DNA of 64,000 nucleotides from Taenia hydatigena (GCA_036345935.2 JADWOT020000001.1:19189930-19253929); one strand, 5' to 3'. Positions 26,038 to 37,377 are shown, numbered from the stretch's first letter. The notes: generated from the letters alone by a model not told the origin. Numbers and translations are program-made.

Positions 26038-26309
26038 TTAAGAACATGGATTTTGTTGTAATCATCTTACATGGGTCAACTTGCAGTGCTTCTTGACTTA
26101 ATACACTCTTTAGCATTGGAACTGCAAATCGCTGCATTTTGAGCTAAGCTAGGCAGACACTTTAGAGAGCCTATGACTTTTTGCAGACCAATGTGAGCTG
26201 ATCAACCAACTCGGTTACTCATGTGTCCATTGTGCTGCATGTGCTTGAGGGTATGATTGCATTTGCGTGTTGTGGAAAATGAGCGCAATAACCACTTACA
26301 AAATGGTTC

Positions 26310-27005
26310 TGCGACAAGCATTTTCGGCTCCAGCACATACGTCGTACCTACTCGGCCCCTCATATTCATTAACATTAATGATATCTCTACTGAAGTCTAC
26401 TCCAACAGATATCGTGGATAGGGACCCAAAGGATTTAAATCAATGCGCACGTAAATGTCGGCATCTAGTGGCTATTACCTATCTCAAAAATATATTCAAG
26501 TATTAAAAAGTCCTTCCCTAACTGGTCGGATCGCATAGTTAGCAGTTCCACATTCCTCCCTAATCGGCCACGAACACGTTCTTGAATGCAGCGCTTTCAC
26601 TTCAAAATCGTGACAGATAAAAGTCTGCCTCAAAGTAACGGCCTGAGTATATTTTACCAGTGAGTGAACCACCTGATTTGCATATGGGCGTCCCCAACCT
26701 TGAGCAATTTTTTGGAAGGTCACATGCGTCGCCAATACATGGTTGCTGCACATTTGGTCAGCTTTAGTAATATGAATGGTAAGAGATGAAATGCTAAGTT
26801 AACAAGACTAGCCCCACCAAGATTTGCGCAGGATTTCGTCTTTAGAAATGGCATGCATATACGTGAGCGGGGCAGGGGTTAACTCCGTACATGCTGATCC
26901 GATGCCAACATTTCAACAAAGGTGTGTTTGTTAATGGCCTTAAAACGCAAGTGCATTTAATCAACCATATTATTTGGGTGGAAACTTCTTATTCTTAAAG
27001 TTAAC
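26310..27005 (+). repeat. Repeat family E, copy E1 (most diverged)
   Basis: Aligns with 28000-28520 and 47680-48070 in the same orientation. The best-conserved stretch is around 26468-26545, with a TATTACCTAT...CAAAAATATATT run and a CTGGTCGGATCGCATA word. Indels relative to the other two copies break the minus-strand 79-codon frame that E2 and E3 keep open. Confidence 0.65.
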
Positions 27006-27221
27006 GTCAGAATGTTTCATTTATTAGATGACAAGGATTCTCATCGGACCATACCAAGCCAGCGCTGCCAAATTACCTAGCGTACGTGTTCAGCCTGTGT
27101 GAAAGGGCATAATATGTGAAATTGCATCAGAAGCAACTGCTCAATGCGACTGCAGGGAACACCACTTGCAAACCGCCACCTGTTGCGCAGCATGGGCATG
27201 TTGCACCGCAATAGATACATC

Positions 27222-27294
27222 CGCCCTCGGGTGGGCTCGAACAACCAATCTATCAGTTAACAGCCGAACGCGCTAACGATTGCGGTGCGAAGAC
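27222..27294 (-). tRNA. tRNA-Asn(GTT)-like sequence, probably pseudogene or SINE head
   Basis: Read on the minus strand, 73 nt fold as a tRNA-Asn. The 5' GTCTTCG pairs with 3' CGAGGGC (with G-U pairs). The D region is CAATCGTTAGCGC, the anticodon loop is CTGTTAA with anticodon GTT, and the T loop TTCGAGC precedes CCACC. Defects include one mismatch each in the D, anticodon and T stems and a D loop one base short. A second, similar copy lies 350 nt away with shared 3' flank on the plus strand, which points to a duplicated or retroposed unit and not two functional genes. The B box is near consensus. Confidence 0.5.
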
Positions 27295-27571
27295 GTACAT
27301 ACATTATCTGCCATGCCACCAAACTAGACACCGCATCGCATTGCAGCGCACTACCACCCACAGGCCTGCTCTCGCCCCCATCTCCTACAGCCAGCACATC
27401 TCTCACCATCGTCACTACTCCACCATTTCCATCCCCGTTCCCAGCGCATTGGTGCACTCATGCCCAGTGGATGTCGGGTGCACTTACTTGTGAAAGTGAT
27501 GATGAGGCACGAGCAGCAGCAGCAAGAGTTAGTTGATAGAGCTTTGCGAGCTGCGACGCAAATGATGCGCT

Positions 27572-27645
27572 CGCCCTCGGATGGGCTCGAACCACAAACC
27601 TTACAGTTAACAGCCGAATACGCTAATCAATTGCATCACGTAGGC
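27572..27645 (-). tRNA. Second tRNA-Asn(GTT)-like copy
   Basis: 74 nt on the minus strand with GCCTACG against CGAGGGC at the acceptor (one mismatch), a D arm with TTGATTAGCGT, anticodon loop CTGTTAA, and T loop GGTTCGAGCCC. The D stem pairs well; the anticodon and T stems each have a mismatch. The flank beyond the 5' end (TGCCATGCCAC on the plus strand) is shared with the copy at 27222-27294. Confidence 0.5.
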
Positions 27646-27734
27646 CTACACATATTGTCTGCCATGCCACTAAACTGGGCATCGCACCTCGGTGCTTTGC
27701 ACGTCGCCTCTATCATTAAGAATTAAAAAAAGGG

Positions 27735-27990
27735 AATGGCGTGCGTGCTAGGTGGGGGAGTCTTATGAATGGAGAGAGTTTACTGCACGGCATGTGCTTG
27801 CATGGCTTTACGCAAATGCACGCTCCTTTCTTCACTGCCCTTAAGGTAGCACAAGTTGCATACTTGGCCTAGGTGGAAGAGCATTCACCGTTTTTAGTCG
27901 CATTCATTACTCTGGCGCCAACTGCCTTTGCGCATTTTGAAAGAGACGAGTAGGTGAATTATCTAGATTGCGGCCCAGCAGTCACCACGT
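27735..27990 (+). repeat. Fragment of repeat family A
   Basis: Matches A1 around 5530-5750 with a shared CTGGCGCCAACT word, then a CAGCAGTCA word. It ends where repeat E2 begins, so the two elements abut. Confidence 0.65.
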
Positions 27991-28184
27991 ATGCTGAAGT
28001 GGCATGCATTTTCGGCTCCTGCGTAAGCGCTGTACCCTACCTGACCTTCCACATTCGCTAAAACCAAAGATATCTCGATTGGATTCACTTACGCCCATAT
28101 TTTACATGAGAACTCGATGGGACTCAAATCAATGTATGCGTAAGAACTGGCTTATAGCGATTATTACCAATTTCAATAATATTT

Positions 28185-28424
28185 TTAGGTATTGAAAAAT
28201 TCCTTACACGATTGGTCGGATCGCATAATCAGCGCTTTTGTATTCCTTTCCAGATCAGCCGCAAACAGTTTATTGAAGGACTGCATGACTTGCCAAAACA
28301 GGTTTACTACATATTTTGTCAGCCTTAGTAATATGAATAGTAAAAGGCGAAGAACTACATTAGCAAGACTAACTCCGCTAAGATAAAAGTTGGTTTTGTC
28401 ATCAGAAAAGGCATGCTTATACAT
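28185..28424 (-). CDS. 79-codon ORF of repeat E2, kept open in E3
   Basis: This minus-strand frame has a same-length, same-frame counterpart in E3 (47712-47951). By eye about 60 percent of residues are identical, including SLANVVL, LTKYV/LAKYV, FWQ.MQ, KLF.ADL.RN, and the end ALIMRSDQSCKEFFN. There are no internal stops or frameshifts between the two copies, although the third copy E1 is broken. The middle is hydrophobic (LRLLLFILLRL). No family recognised. Conservation of frame suggests a coding past, but two copies of recent origin would also look like this. Confidence 0.35.
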   Translation of the reverse strand: MYKHAFSDDKTNFYLSGVSLANVVLRLLLFILLRLTKYVVNLFWQVMQSFNKLFAADLERNTKALIMRSDQSCKEFFNT

Positions 28425-28438
28425 GAATTAAAAAGGGG

Positions 28439-28792
28439 TTAACTTCGCACTGACTGATCCAATGCCAGCGTTTCACCAAAGATGTGTTTACAAATGATCT
28501 TACAGGCGCAATTGCGCTTAATCAACCGCATTCTCTTTCGATAGTAAATCTTTAGGACTTTAAAATGGAACCGCATTAAGCCATTGTGCGGACGGACACT
28601 GGTTCCCACATGAAATTGCGATGACTTATAAAACACTCCCAGCACCACATAACTGAAAATGCCTTCCTTTGATCGGCATTCCTCATTAGTGAGTCTAACA
28701 CCGATAGCAGAAGTAAAAAAGCAAAAGAAGTGCATGACAACCATCAAACTGTCAATAAACAAGCGCCAAATTTTGAGGCATCGCATGTGCAA
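28439..28792 (-). CDS. 117-codon ORF in repeat E2, frameshifted in E3
   Basis: The minus frame carries a hydrophobic segment (MVVMHFFCFFTSAIG) that could be a signal peptide. E3 has the same DNA with a one-base change in the T-run, so its readable frame is a different one (LLLLSV then SLMENTHERKAF). The alternative frame is open for about 40 codons in both copies. One copy therefore holds a frameshift and I cannot tell which frame was original. Probably a relic. Confidence 0.2.
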   Translation of the reverse strand: MHMRCLKIWRLFIDSLMVVMHFFCFFTSAIGVRLTNEECRSKEGIFSYVVLGVFYKSSQFHVGTSVRPHNGLMRFHFKVLKIYYRKRMRLIKRNCACKIICKHIFGETLALDQSVRS

Positions 28793-29009
28793 TGATCCCT
28801 CGATCCCACCTGCTTGATCTAAAGTATACCAAAATGAATCTCACTCCAATGCTAAATTTTATCTGACTGGTATATGTTTGCCTTTTTAATCCCTTAAACG
28901 TCACTGTATATAGAAATGCATTTAAATACACTAAAATAGCAGCATACAAATTAAGCACTTGTTACCGAAATGTCCTTTAAAGGGTCATGGGAACACGGAT
29001 TTTAGCAGA

Positions 29010-29855
29010 TGCTACAAAAATTTGCACTAGTTCGACTTCTGGCTTCTGTCTCATGCCTAAGTTTCTTAAACTAGCAGGATTGCCTAACAAAAGTCAGTTC
29101 GTATTACTCGGTTTGGGGTTCCCGATTAGTGGAAGGGTGGGTTCTCGTATCCGCCTTTAGAAGCAATGTCACCAAGGGTGCATTTGTAAAGCGTGCATTC
29201 CATAAAATAACGCGCTACTTATAAGCTTTCAAGGACGAGGTCAATTTTACCAAAATTTCCATGCCACAACACTAAACCATCACAGTCACGAAAGCTTAAA
29301 GGCATAAGCTTGCACATACTATAAGCTGGGTTTGCGACCTGTTTGCTAAATCACGAAAATTGAAAGCACAATTGAACTGGTATGAAGATTCTTTCGAATT
29401 ACATGGACAAGTCATGAAAAAAAAAGGTCAGTGAGGGGCATAAAAGGTATTCCGACGTAAAGCAGTGCACACTCTGTAAGTCACAATGCTGTGAATACTC
29501 AAAATTTCCTGTGATTTATTTTGTGTGCCTTTTCAAATAAATGTTTAAGTTTCCTTTGGAGAGCTCCTAAGTGTTGTCACCTTGACCTCTGCAGCAATAT
29601 TCGATGAAAATAACGGTGGATTTTTCCACTCTCTTAACTAGTTTCTCTTGCTTTTAGCTTTAAATCACTTTGTGAGAATGGTATTGGCGTTAATAAAGCA
29701 AATGTTCGTTTTCGACTGTTGTTCTATGGCCGATCATGCAGGTGGATCGCTGAAAATGCAGGAAGATGGCCACTAACAGTAATTTACAATAGTAAAGAAC
29801 TTGCGATTCCAGGCTATTTATAATATCGGAGACCTATTGTCTACTCCATATCCCC
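29010..29855. other. Region without a supported gene
   Basis: AT-rich, no open frame of note, no recognised repeat. Confidence 0.35.
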
Positions 29856-29859
29856 TCAA

Positions 29860-30330
29860 GGTTCCTGATACGAAGCTTCCTCTTGAATAGGATGTGGCGG
29901 GTGAGGTCTAATGCATGCCTGCCACTCACTCGGCTCTACACTGGTGCTAAGGGCACTGCGCGCCCAAAGTACGACGAGGATGATCTATTCCGCACGAAGT
30001 CTTTTGTGATGGCCATGGAGACATGGGTGAACAGCACAGGGTACTAGCTTTGCACGCCGGGCTTGTCATTCAGCACAGCCCTTCTGTGTGCTCGAATAGT
30101 CAGTAGCCTCCGCCACTGCCTCCACAAAGCACAAGTCCTGGTTGTAGGAGGCTCTTTAATGCCATCAGCAGGCTGCCATCGGTACTTGCCAACGGCGGCA
30201 ATAATGACGAGGGATAACAGGCCTGTAGATTGTGTCGCTAAATAGTTGATGAGAGGTGTTGTGTGCAACACATCCTCGCCCTACAATATTGCCTTTGCTG
30301 TTGCCGCTACACTTCTTCGGACATATCGAC
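29860..30330 (+). repeat. Fragment of repeat family A
   Basis: Matches A1 around 4620-5020. Shared landmarks include GTGAGG(C/T)CTAATGC, the TCAGCC/TCAGTAGCC ... CGCCTCCAC stretch, an AATAATGACGAGG-like stretch and AGATTGTGTC. Open frames here (minus 30044-30271, plus 30063-30245) are not conserved with A1. Confidence 0.65.
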
Positions 30331-30339
30331 TGTTGCGCC

Positions 30340-32157
30340 ATCTTCCTAAAAGTGTTAGCTGTTTGAGCCATGTCATGTGATCCGCCTTTTACTTTACCAT
30401 TTTACCGTTAAATATATCGCTGACGAATATGGGATGGTAGGCTTGTCAATTGCGAGCATCTAACTGCAGGATTTCACCAGCGGAAAGGACGAAGGCAAGC
30501 TATTTTGGAAAAATGAACAAAATAACTAGCTGCGGCACGAGCAAAGGAAGTCGAAATGAGGAATATGATTTTATGAAGCTGAGAGTGAGGGGCAAAGGCA
30601 TGTGATCCGCTGCATCGCCAGCAAGTGTGCTGCTATGCTTGAGCGGTCTGGCGTAGGAGAACACTGACATCACATGCCTAAGAAAGGATAAGGTTAAAAT
30701 TTTCCGCATTATTTATTGTTACCCACTTCCGCAAGAAGGCTTATTTTAGAGATTCTGATTGGTAATCAAAATGAATCCAAATCGCAGAATGTTTAAACAC
30801 GAAACTTAAAAATAATGAAACGCCTTTAGTCTAGACAAGTATGAGTCATGGAAATGCTCACAAACTTGTATCTGAGTGGGAATGGAATGGGTGAGTGTCA
30901 CAGGAGAGTTTCAAGCTTCCACAGGAGTCGGCATCTCACAATGGTCGCATTTACAGCAGGATCTCTTCCATAAATTGCCTTCCACGATACATACAGTACA
31001 GAATGCTTAACTCGACCTCCCTTCCAGCAAATTAGGTCATGTGGGTATACCTAAAGTTCTGGTGAGACAAGTTGCTTCCTATTCAAGTGCGCTGCATGAA
31101 TTTATCATCCCACCCGTCTTGTAATGCAAATTTTGATCAGACCGTCATCTCGCACTGCAAGCATTTCGTGACAAATGCTTCTAGCTAAGAATAACCGATA
31201 GGTTTGGCACAGTATTGCGCAATTAATCACCAGGCCTCGTTAAGATTTGCCTAAGCACACCGAAAAAAACATTTGATTTGAGGAAACCTGACCTAAATGC
31301 CAATCTGTTTTTCAACTGCTTTGCCTTCGTCATTTTAACATTCAAAGTCTTCTAGGTGAAATACTAAGTTATGTTTACCTTGTGATAGCGACTACGCACA
31401 ATTCACCATTTTACGTTTTGTAGCTTAGGTCTCAACTTAAAAGGAGCTAACATCATATTTGTGGCAAGTAAGGCATAAAAAAAGCTCCAATCAAATTTAG
31501 TGAGTAAAACGCTCGGCTCCTATATAAATGCGTAGTGTGCAACCCTTAAAAGGCAGAGACAAGTCCTGTTGGAGATAACTACAGTCCTCCCTGTGCGCCA
31601 CACCGCGCGCGCATGCGCTTACTTCACTATTATTTTTAATGGCTCTTTTTTTTCAAATGTGCTTTGATCATTGGTCGCATTCCTGCTAGTGCATGTTTGA
31701 CACGATGGCAGTGCCGAAATACACTTTTCAATAAAGACGGACAAAGTTTAGATTTATGGAAGCCATGAGCGTTTGAGTTTTCGGGCGGATCAACGAGAGT
31801 GGTAAAGAATCGGTAAGTGCATTGTGTAGGGAATGTTATATGATATTTTCTAAAAGGTTATCAACAAATGTCTAGCTAAACGTGTTTTATTCAGGCGGTG
31901 TCTGTTCAGCACAACCATTTGGCGCATTGCAGATTGAAGATGGCAATTGTTTAGTCAATGGAAAATTGTATGACAGCCCATATCACCAAAATAGGTATGT
32001 CTAATTTTGCTCATTCGCATGCATTTTGACCACTATCTAAATTATTCAAAAAATATAATCAACGAATTATTTCGTGGAGGGAAATGGGGTTCGTCTCCTT
32101 GGCTTCCAAATTAACCAAGATAAATGCGATGTTAATAATTTATCGCAATGCAAATCT
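30340..32157. other. Region without a supported gene
   Basis: Only short frames (for example minus 30500-30709). The left end of the inverted-repeat unit may lie in here, because the right arm is cut by the window end and cannot define it. Confidence 0.35.
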
Positions 32158-33428
32158 TCACAATTAAGTTTCTCACGTAGTTGATCTGTGTTGCATGTAA
32201 CCATTGTGTGTTTATCTCAACAACGTTAAAAGTCAGTTCAAACCATGTCTACAGCGAGCTTTGCGCCCTTTGGGACCACGTCCTTTCGCACTGTTGTTGG
32301 TGCACGCTTACTTAGCCAGCAGCACTTTTCAATTTTGCAGCTTCCATCTTAAAAATACAACTTCAGATGCATTAAGTTTCTACTAATCATTTTCCGCAAG
32401 TTTCTTACGCACTATGACAATTCTGTTTGATTCATGAAGACCCAATTTCGGCTATGTCCATGGATTCTATGTGCAAAGGCGCGCAGAATGATTAGCGTTG
32501 GTGGTCGCGACAATTGTGGTCATGCATGCTAGTTTATCCTTCTCCTTTAATCGAAGCATCTCTGTTAATGACACAAATGCCTGGCCGAATTGCACGCGCA
32601 AAAGTCGGCTGGTGCGGGTGACAACCTATAAAGTCGCCTAATGAAAACCGCAAGTCTGTAGTTGGGAACAACATAGAAAGCGACGGAATGCAACGCCAGT
32701 TTTGTCTTGCATTATTGGCCGTGACATCTTCGGGCAGATGTACATTTCTGGATTCATCGGCACTATCCCAAAATGCGCTGGAATTAGATAGGACGATGCA
32801 AGTATTGCCATGTCAGACCTAGCCTCGTCTTAAGTGCCCGTGACTTTTACAAAATAATGCCTCTCAGTTAGCAAGAGTGCCGTCCAGTAAGTCAATGAGT
32901 AATTACAGGTCATTTCGTTTGACTTGCCCATTAAACTAAGTTTTGCCCCGATTTGGCTCATAGCGACACACAGACCTGTGTGGATCCTCACTACGCCTGA
33001 TGAAATAAAATAGTTGCTGCGGTCGGAGGGTTGCATTTGCGGACTGCTTACATGGTAAGTTACGAATTCGATAACTGCGCACGTTTGCTTGTGTCGTTTC
33101 TTTATGCCAGATTATAGCACCTGTTTTCGATTTCGCGCAAATCCTTCACTAGTTCCGAATAATTCTAAGTGAAACGCCTTTAGACTAAAATTATTTTATG
33201 TATTCTGCTCCGGCTATTAAAGACAAAACAAATCTTTAACGCGCTTGCAATTCTCGCATCGCACTACCTAATTCAGTGTTACATTCGTGGTCGATTCGTG
33301 CGTCCTATTGTTATGCCTGGGCGGGTGAAAAATTAAATGCACGAAATAAATTTCTGCGACTTGCATAAAACAGCACCTCTTTTTCCACAAATTTCTGTAC
33401 GTTTTGTATTATTTTAGTCAACCTGCAG

Positions 33429-33560
33429 AGAGCTGAACACACATGCAGCAGTAGCTTGGACGGCGACGCAGGAGGTCAAACGATCAGCCGGTCGAATAGC
33501 CGCCATGCAGGATAAGCATCCAAATGAGCAAGCCAATGGGCAGAAATCCAGCCAGAAACG
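33429..33560 (+). CDS. Candidate exon inside the left arm
   Basis: A strong acceptor (TATTATTTTAGTCAACCTGCAG) precedes 132 nt that are open in one frame. They read ELNTHAAVAWTATQ at the start and end KSSQKR, then GTAACT as donor. The copy in the right arm (62725-62578, minus) has a 16-nt insertion, an in-frame TGA and a GC instead of GT at the donor position. The left copy therefore looks like the intact version of a small basic exon. No domain recognised. Confidence 0.35.
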
Positions 33561-33840
33561 GTAACTTATAATTACTAAGCAAACTATATTGTTTCAAATT
33601 GTAGCAAATCTACCTAGCTTATTTCTTTTGGGTTAATTTATGAACATCTAAACAAATTGCAACAAAATTTGATTCAAAGCTGTCATTCCGACGGTGACGA
33701 GAAGTGCAAGCACTAGAAGTGAATGTTCATAGTAAAATACGTCACTTTAACGAAGTCGGTGTCTTAGTTATAGCAAAAAACCAGTGCAACTCTCATCATT
33801 GGTTGTTAGCTATTCTGCTTTGCTAGCAGGGTGTGGCCAA

Positions 33841-33984
33841 CTATTTCGCGACGTTCACATATCCATATGTTTCATACATTGTCGTTAAGTATTTCACAAT
33901 TTGACAGCCCTTGCATTCGCAGATCCATTCGTCTGCCACGAATCCCATTATTGAAGCAAGAATAAAAATTAATGCAACGCGCAT
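33841..33984 (-). CDS. 47-codon ORF with a predicted signal peptide, left arm
   Basis: Starts with an ATG followed by a textbook signal peptide (MRVALIFILASIMGFVA, likely cut before DEW), then CECKGC and a short polar tail to a TAG. An upstream extension in the same frame reaches 34032. The right arm (about 62143-62297, plus) has the same DNA but with one extra G after the T-run that breaks the signal peptide; the CEC.DC part is still readable. The ORF could be a first exon, since a GTGAAC donor-like site lies near its end. No family recognised. Confidence 0.4.
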   Translation of the reverse strand: MRVALIFILASIMGFVADEWICECKGCQIVKYLTTMYETYGYVNVAK

Positions 33985-34299
33985 GCGTCTACTGCTTTCT
34001 AGGATCGTGACATGTTGGGTTGACTTCTCCAAAATAACATATCTGCCAATATGTAGCCGCTATATGCAGTTGCGTGCCGAGAATTGCAGCCACTAATCAT
34101 AACTCCAGGTGGTGCACATTAGCTACGTCAAGCCAGCATAAGTCCTAGCATTCTTCCTCTTGATACCATGACCTTCATAGTGTTAAGTGCAAATATGCCG
34201 CTTTTTCGTTAATAGATGAAACGTTTTGCATAGAAGCTTGCTCAACAACGCCTTTTTCGTTACAGCATCAAAGAGCCACGTACTGAAAGAACTTTGCTC

Positions 34300-34660
34300 T
34301 CACTACTCTTCAAGTAGAGCCACATTGGTCCTGACTTCATTAAATACAGTTAAGATGCAGGAACTTGGGCAGAAACTACAAAGATGTGGTCAGACTGACT
34401 GAAGTGGAAATCACCTGCCTCTGCTTCGAGGTGTACTTTGCACCTTTCTCAAACCAAAACGTCACTCTCAAGGCCTGAGTCCCAATTCGACCTGCAGTGC
34501 GGCAGTAAGAAGAATGAGCATTGTAAGTCTTGTTGTTAGTCTCACCAAACTTACTAAACCGTCGCTCGATGGTAGGCTTGAGTGTGCAGCTTCAATGCAT
34601 AACTCCTTATTTGATTCCTTGGTATGTGCTAATTTTATTGCTATCCGATCTGTTACCAAT
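34300..34660 (+). repeat. Left-arm segment shared with the ORF at 59578
   Basis: Around 34310-34345 the arm contains GAGCCACATTGGTCCTGACTTC, which recurs at 59673-59693 in the same orientation, and a CCCAATTCGACCT word recurs at about 59800. The rest aligns with many substitutions. In this copy the plus frame is closed by stops, whereas at 59578-59931 it is open. Confidence 0.6.
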
Positions 34661-34673
34661 TTTTCCTTGCTGT

Positions 34674-34907
34674 TTATGGTTGATAATTGAACGCATGCGA
34701 TGCACTATCATGAATTACATACCTATTGCACATAGCGATGGAACGAAGCACTGCCACAGCCAGCGCATCCACCACAAAATTCGTGTAAGTTGGTGCAAAT
34801 GCCAAAAGCGTATATATTGCAGGATAATCACAGCTCACAATATGCGATAATGGAAGAAAACTTTGCCTTATTACTGACCGCTGTCTCTCACCCATGATGC
34901 ATTCCAT
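34674..34907 (-). CDS. 77-codon ORF of the inverted repeat, left copy
   Basis: Reads MECIMGERQRSV, then HIVSCDYPAIYTLLAFAP, then a donor AATAG|GTATGT about 60 codons in. The same frame is open in the right arm at 61171-61407. The pair are by eye about 75 percent identical, and the splice donor is kept in both. Hydrophobic in the middle. No family recognised, but an open frame plus a conserved donor in both arms favours a former exon. Confidence 0.4.
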   Translation of the reverse strand: MECIMGERQRSVIRQSFLPLSHIVSCDYPAIYTLLAFAPTYTNFVVDALAVAVLRSIAMCNRYVIHDSASHAFNYQP

Positions 34908-35149
34908 AAGGTATGCGTAGGTAACGTTTTCAGTTTTAAGTGCCCTCCTCTAGTCATACGAAAGATGTCCACATCTTGCATAGGCGTTCATTTCTCTATG
35001 CGCTAAGCACGAATTTATGGGAACGTAACCATGGGTTTACTGGTCTGAGGATTTCATTTAACAAAGTTGTCACTTCGATGTTAGACGCCAAGTAAATGAC
35101 AAGCGTTTCGGCTAATCAAATATAGAGGGGCGTTAAATGCAAATTTATC

Positions 35150-35345
35150 AGATGAATGGTGGTTGGAGAGAGGCAACCAAGGTATAGAGGAGGGACAGAG
35201 AGAAGGCAGCCAAATACGCATGTGTGGTGGTGGGGGTGGGTGAGTAATGTGTGCAAGTGGCGGTAGTAGCAGTAGTTGCATGCGTGTGGGTGGGTGCGTG
35301 GGCGAATTGGTAGGTTATGGGGGGCCGTAAAGGAAATTGGGAGGA
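35150..35345. repeat. G/T-rich low-complexity tract
   Basis: Runs of GTGG, GGGTGGG and GTGTGGGTGGGTG on the plus strand. The overlapping minus frames (35081-35281, 35148-35369) rich in His, Pro and Thr are artefacts of this. It may be a decayed family A tail, since its GCATGCG...GGGTGGG motif resembles A3. Confidence 0.5.
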
Positions 35346-35349
35346 GCAG

Positions 35350-36570
35350 AAGTGCGTCCGCGTATGCAAGCTGTGGAATAACCTTGGGTCTAGATATTCT
35401 GAACCAAAGTCACGCCACCCAAACCGATCAAATCGCAGATAGGTTATTAAACCGAAAAATATCTCCGCAGGAAAATGCAGATCGGTCCAAAAGCATTCGT
35501 CAGAATTGCATTACCACCGTTCAGACAACCATTTATATGCAATAAATATGGGCTCCTAGGTTATACTAGTGGGGTTATTTGATGTGTCAGTGCCAGTAAA
35601 TAAATGCATAGGAGCACTATAAATGAATAAACCGATAAAAAGACGCAAGTTAATTTTAGCTTAGGTGGTAGTTGATAAGTCGTATTAACTTAGTTAAAAA
35701 ACCACCTGTGGGCAAAATATTGGGTCAACAATGACAACGCAATGTGAATGAAGAGAGCAACATAGAAAAGAGAGATTAGTAAGTTTACGCAATATGTGTA
35801 ATCTTTGGCATTAATTGCAACATCGGCTGCAAGTGGACCAACTGGGGTAAGTGCATTTCTAAGCAGCCGTAAAGGCAACGGATGGGATTTAACGTTTGAT
35901 AGAAGTGCGAACAGTGTTGCCAAGGCATACTGTGAGAACCCTATATTCTTCGGTCAGGCAATTTAATCGGTGACCAGACGATGCAATTTTAAATGCAGGG
36001 AACATTTTTCGCTCTCATATCTAACCGGTTGCGGAAAGCTAATTGCTCTGCCATGTTTACCGAAGCATCGCTTTATTGAAGTCAGCATATGGCTATATTG
36101 CTGAAGTGACCAAAGGAAGTCCACAAGCTTACCAATTTTAACAGCTTCTGCAAGAGTTGAGTGCGTGATTTCAGGAAGCACTTGACTTGAAGTAATTAAA
36201 GTACAGCGTTTCCACGGGATAATAAGAATTCTGCTGGCGTTTCAATGGTTCATCTTTTGGTGGTAAAAATGCCACCAATGTGATGAAACTGCTCTTGTGG
36301 TGCTAAGCATAATGTTGCCTCTAGAACACAACTGCCTTGATGTTTCAACAGTTGACTCAGGACTTCACAGGTGCAACGATTTGCGCTTTTCCTGTTTTGT
36401 TAGAATCTGGGCCGTCTGAAGTGACAATGGAATGACAGTTCTTCGGTCAAGAGCCAGAAAAGGAGACAGTCTAGGAAAAGCACAGCCCGTCCTACGCTGC
36501 ACGGCGGTCGATGCTTCTTAGCGCCTTTATTTCGCTGTTGCCTTCTTCTTCCTCTTTGGAGCACTGACTG
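35350..36570. other. Region without a supported gene
   Basis: Short frames only (for example minus 35690-35923 and 36400-36633). No exon or repeat recognised. Confidence 0.3.
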
Positions 36571-36578
36571 ACACATAG

Positions 36579-36817
36579 GTGAGGGTAATGGAGGAGCTGG
36601 AGACTGTGCCATGGCCATACTACACCTCGACACAAGAGCGCGTTGTTCCAGATTTATCCACGTGTCTCTTTGTCTTTACCGCTGCTTGCACTACACACGA
36701 CAACACTTTGGTCCGATGTTCATTAGAACCGCGCACGACTTGGTGCTAGACCTCACTGCCATCACATGCTGTGAAGGAGGTTGGGAAAAGGTTCCAACAC
36801 TGTCAGCATTGCATCAG
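36579..36817 (+). CDS. Candidate internal exon, unidentified
   Basis: A long pyrimidine run (around 36520-36560) ends in ACACATAG, and the following 239 nt end in CATCAG|GTAATT. One frame is open over the full length: Gly-rich at first, then Cys/His/Arg-rich (RCSRFIHVSLCLYRC), ending LSALHQ. A second frame (ELETVPWPYY...) is also protein-like but hits a stop at about 36750. No family recognised. Confidence 0.3.
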
Positions 36818-37182
36818 GTAATTTGTGGAAGAGTGTTTATGATGATCCATTGTCTGAACTTTTACTCTATTATTTATTGCTAGATGTTGGGACAGCTGAA
36901 CCGGATAGGCTATGCTGTCTGCCTCTGAATTGGGGAGATAATTAGTTTTATCAAGCATTTCAATATCTTAGAATTTGATGCACTTAAGCCTTCTTTCTAG
37001 ACACTTTATCACACCATTGCTACCGCCTACACATTCATCTTACAAATGCTTGGAAAGGCAATAATCGAATGCTTTACCTGTTACTGCGGGTGGTGAGATC
37101 TGCAAATTGTCTTTTGTGGCCCACAAAGATAGGGTCAAGTTAAGACAGGCTTCCGAACTCGCTATAAACAATCTCGCATTCA

Positions 37183-37377
37183 GTGCAACGAGGTATGACG
37201 ATGGAGGATGCATTTCAGCATCATCCAGACAACCATAGCATTTCAGGAGTTCACATGAACGACTACTTTCCAGGTACAAGTGAACATTTTGTTGCACCTA
37301 GATTAGAAGAATTATTTGATAAAAATGCAAGGCAGAAGTATTTCGCAAAGGGCAGTGCTCAGCTTAAAAACACGTAG
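37183..37377 (+). CDS. Candidate short ORF, unidentified
   Basis: A 64-codon plus frame with polar, protein-like composition (DAFQHHPDNHS, then RLEELFDKNARQKYF) ends in TAG. No splice site or domain settles whether it is real. Confidence 0.2.
   Translation: MQRGMTMEDAFQHHPDNHSISGVHMNDYFPGTSEHFVAPRLEELFDKNARQKYFAKGSAQLKNT

Larger units (their letters stand above)
27220..27700. repeat. Tandem duplication carrying the two tRNA-Asn-like units
   Basis: The segment 27220-27345 is repeated, with divergence, at 27570-27695. Similarity covers the tRNA-like part and continues about 50 nt beyond it (CTGCCATGCCAC, AAACT, CATCGCA words). The intervening 220 nt are not shared. Confidence 0.6.
28000..29008 (+). 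repeat. Repeat family E, copy E2 (longest)
   Basis: Collinear with E3 (47680-48560) over about 0.85 kb at clearly high similarity. Shared landmarks are CTGGTCGGATCGCATAATC-type, GATCTAAAGTAT, CTCCAATGCTAAATTTTATC and CCTTTAAAGGGTCATGGGA words. Both edges are visible here: the left abuts an A fragment, and the right matches E3 up to ATTTTAGCAGA. Confidence 0.8.
32158..35120 (+). repeat. Left arm of a large inverted repeat
   Basis: The reverse complement of 60976-64000 aligns from 32158 to about 35120. From 32158 to 33314 most stretches are nearly identical (a 60-codon frame at 32204-32386 is residue-for-residue the same as minus 63772-63954), with a more diverged pocket at about 33000-33095. 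After the word CCTATTGTTAT at 33304-33314 similarity drops abruptly to roughly 85-90 percent and stays there. The arm ends after AAGTAAATGACAAGCG and a GGCTAA word. The true outer end is unknown because the right arm reaches the window edge. No terminal repeats or transposase domain were found. Confidence 0.9.

Noticed and set aside
34468..34850. Overlapping frames on both strands within the left arm
   Set aside because: The plus and minus frames are similar in length and neither is kept open in the right arm apart from the minus frame listed separately.
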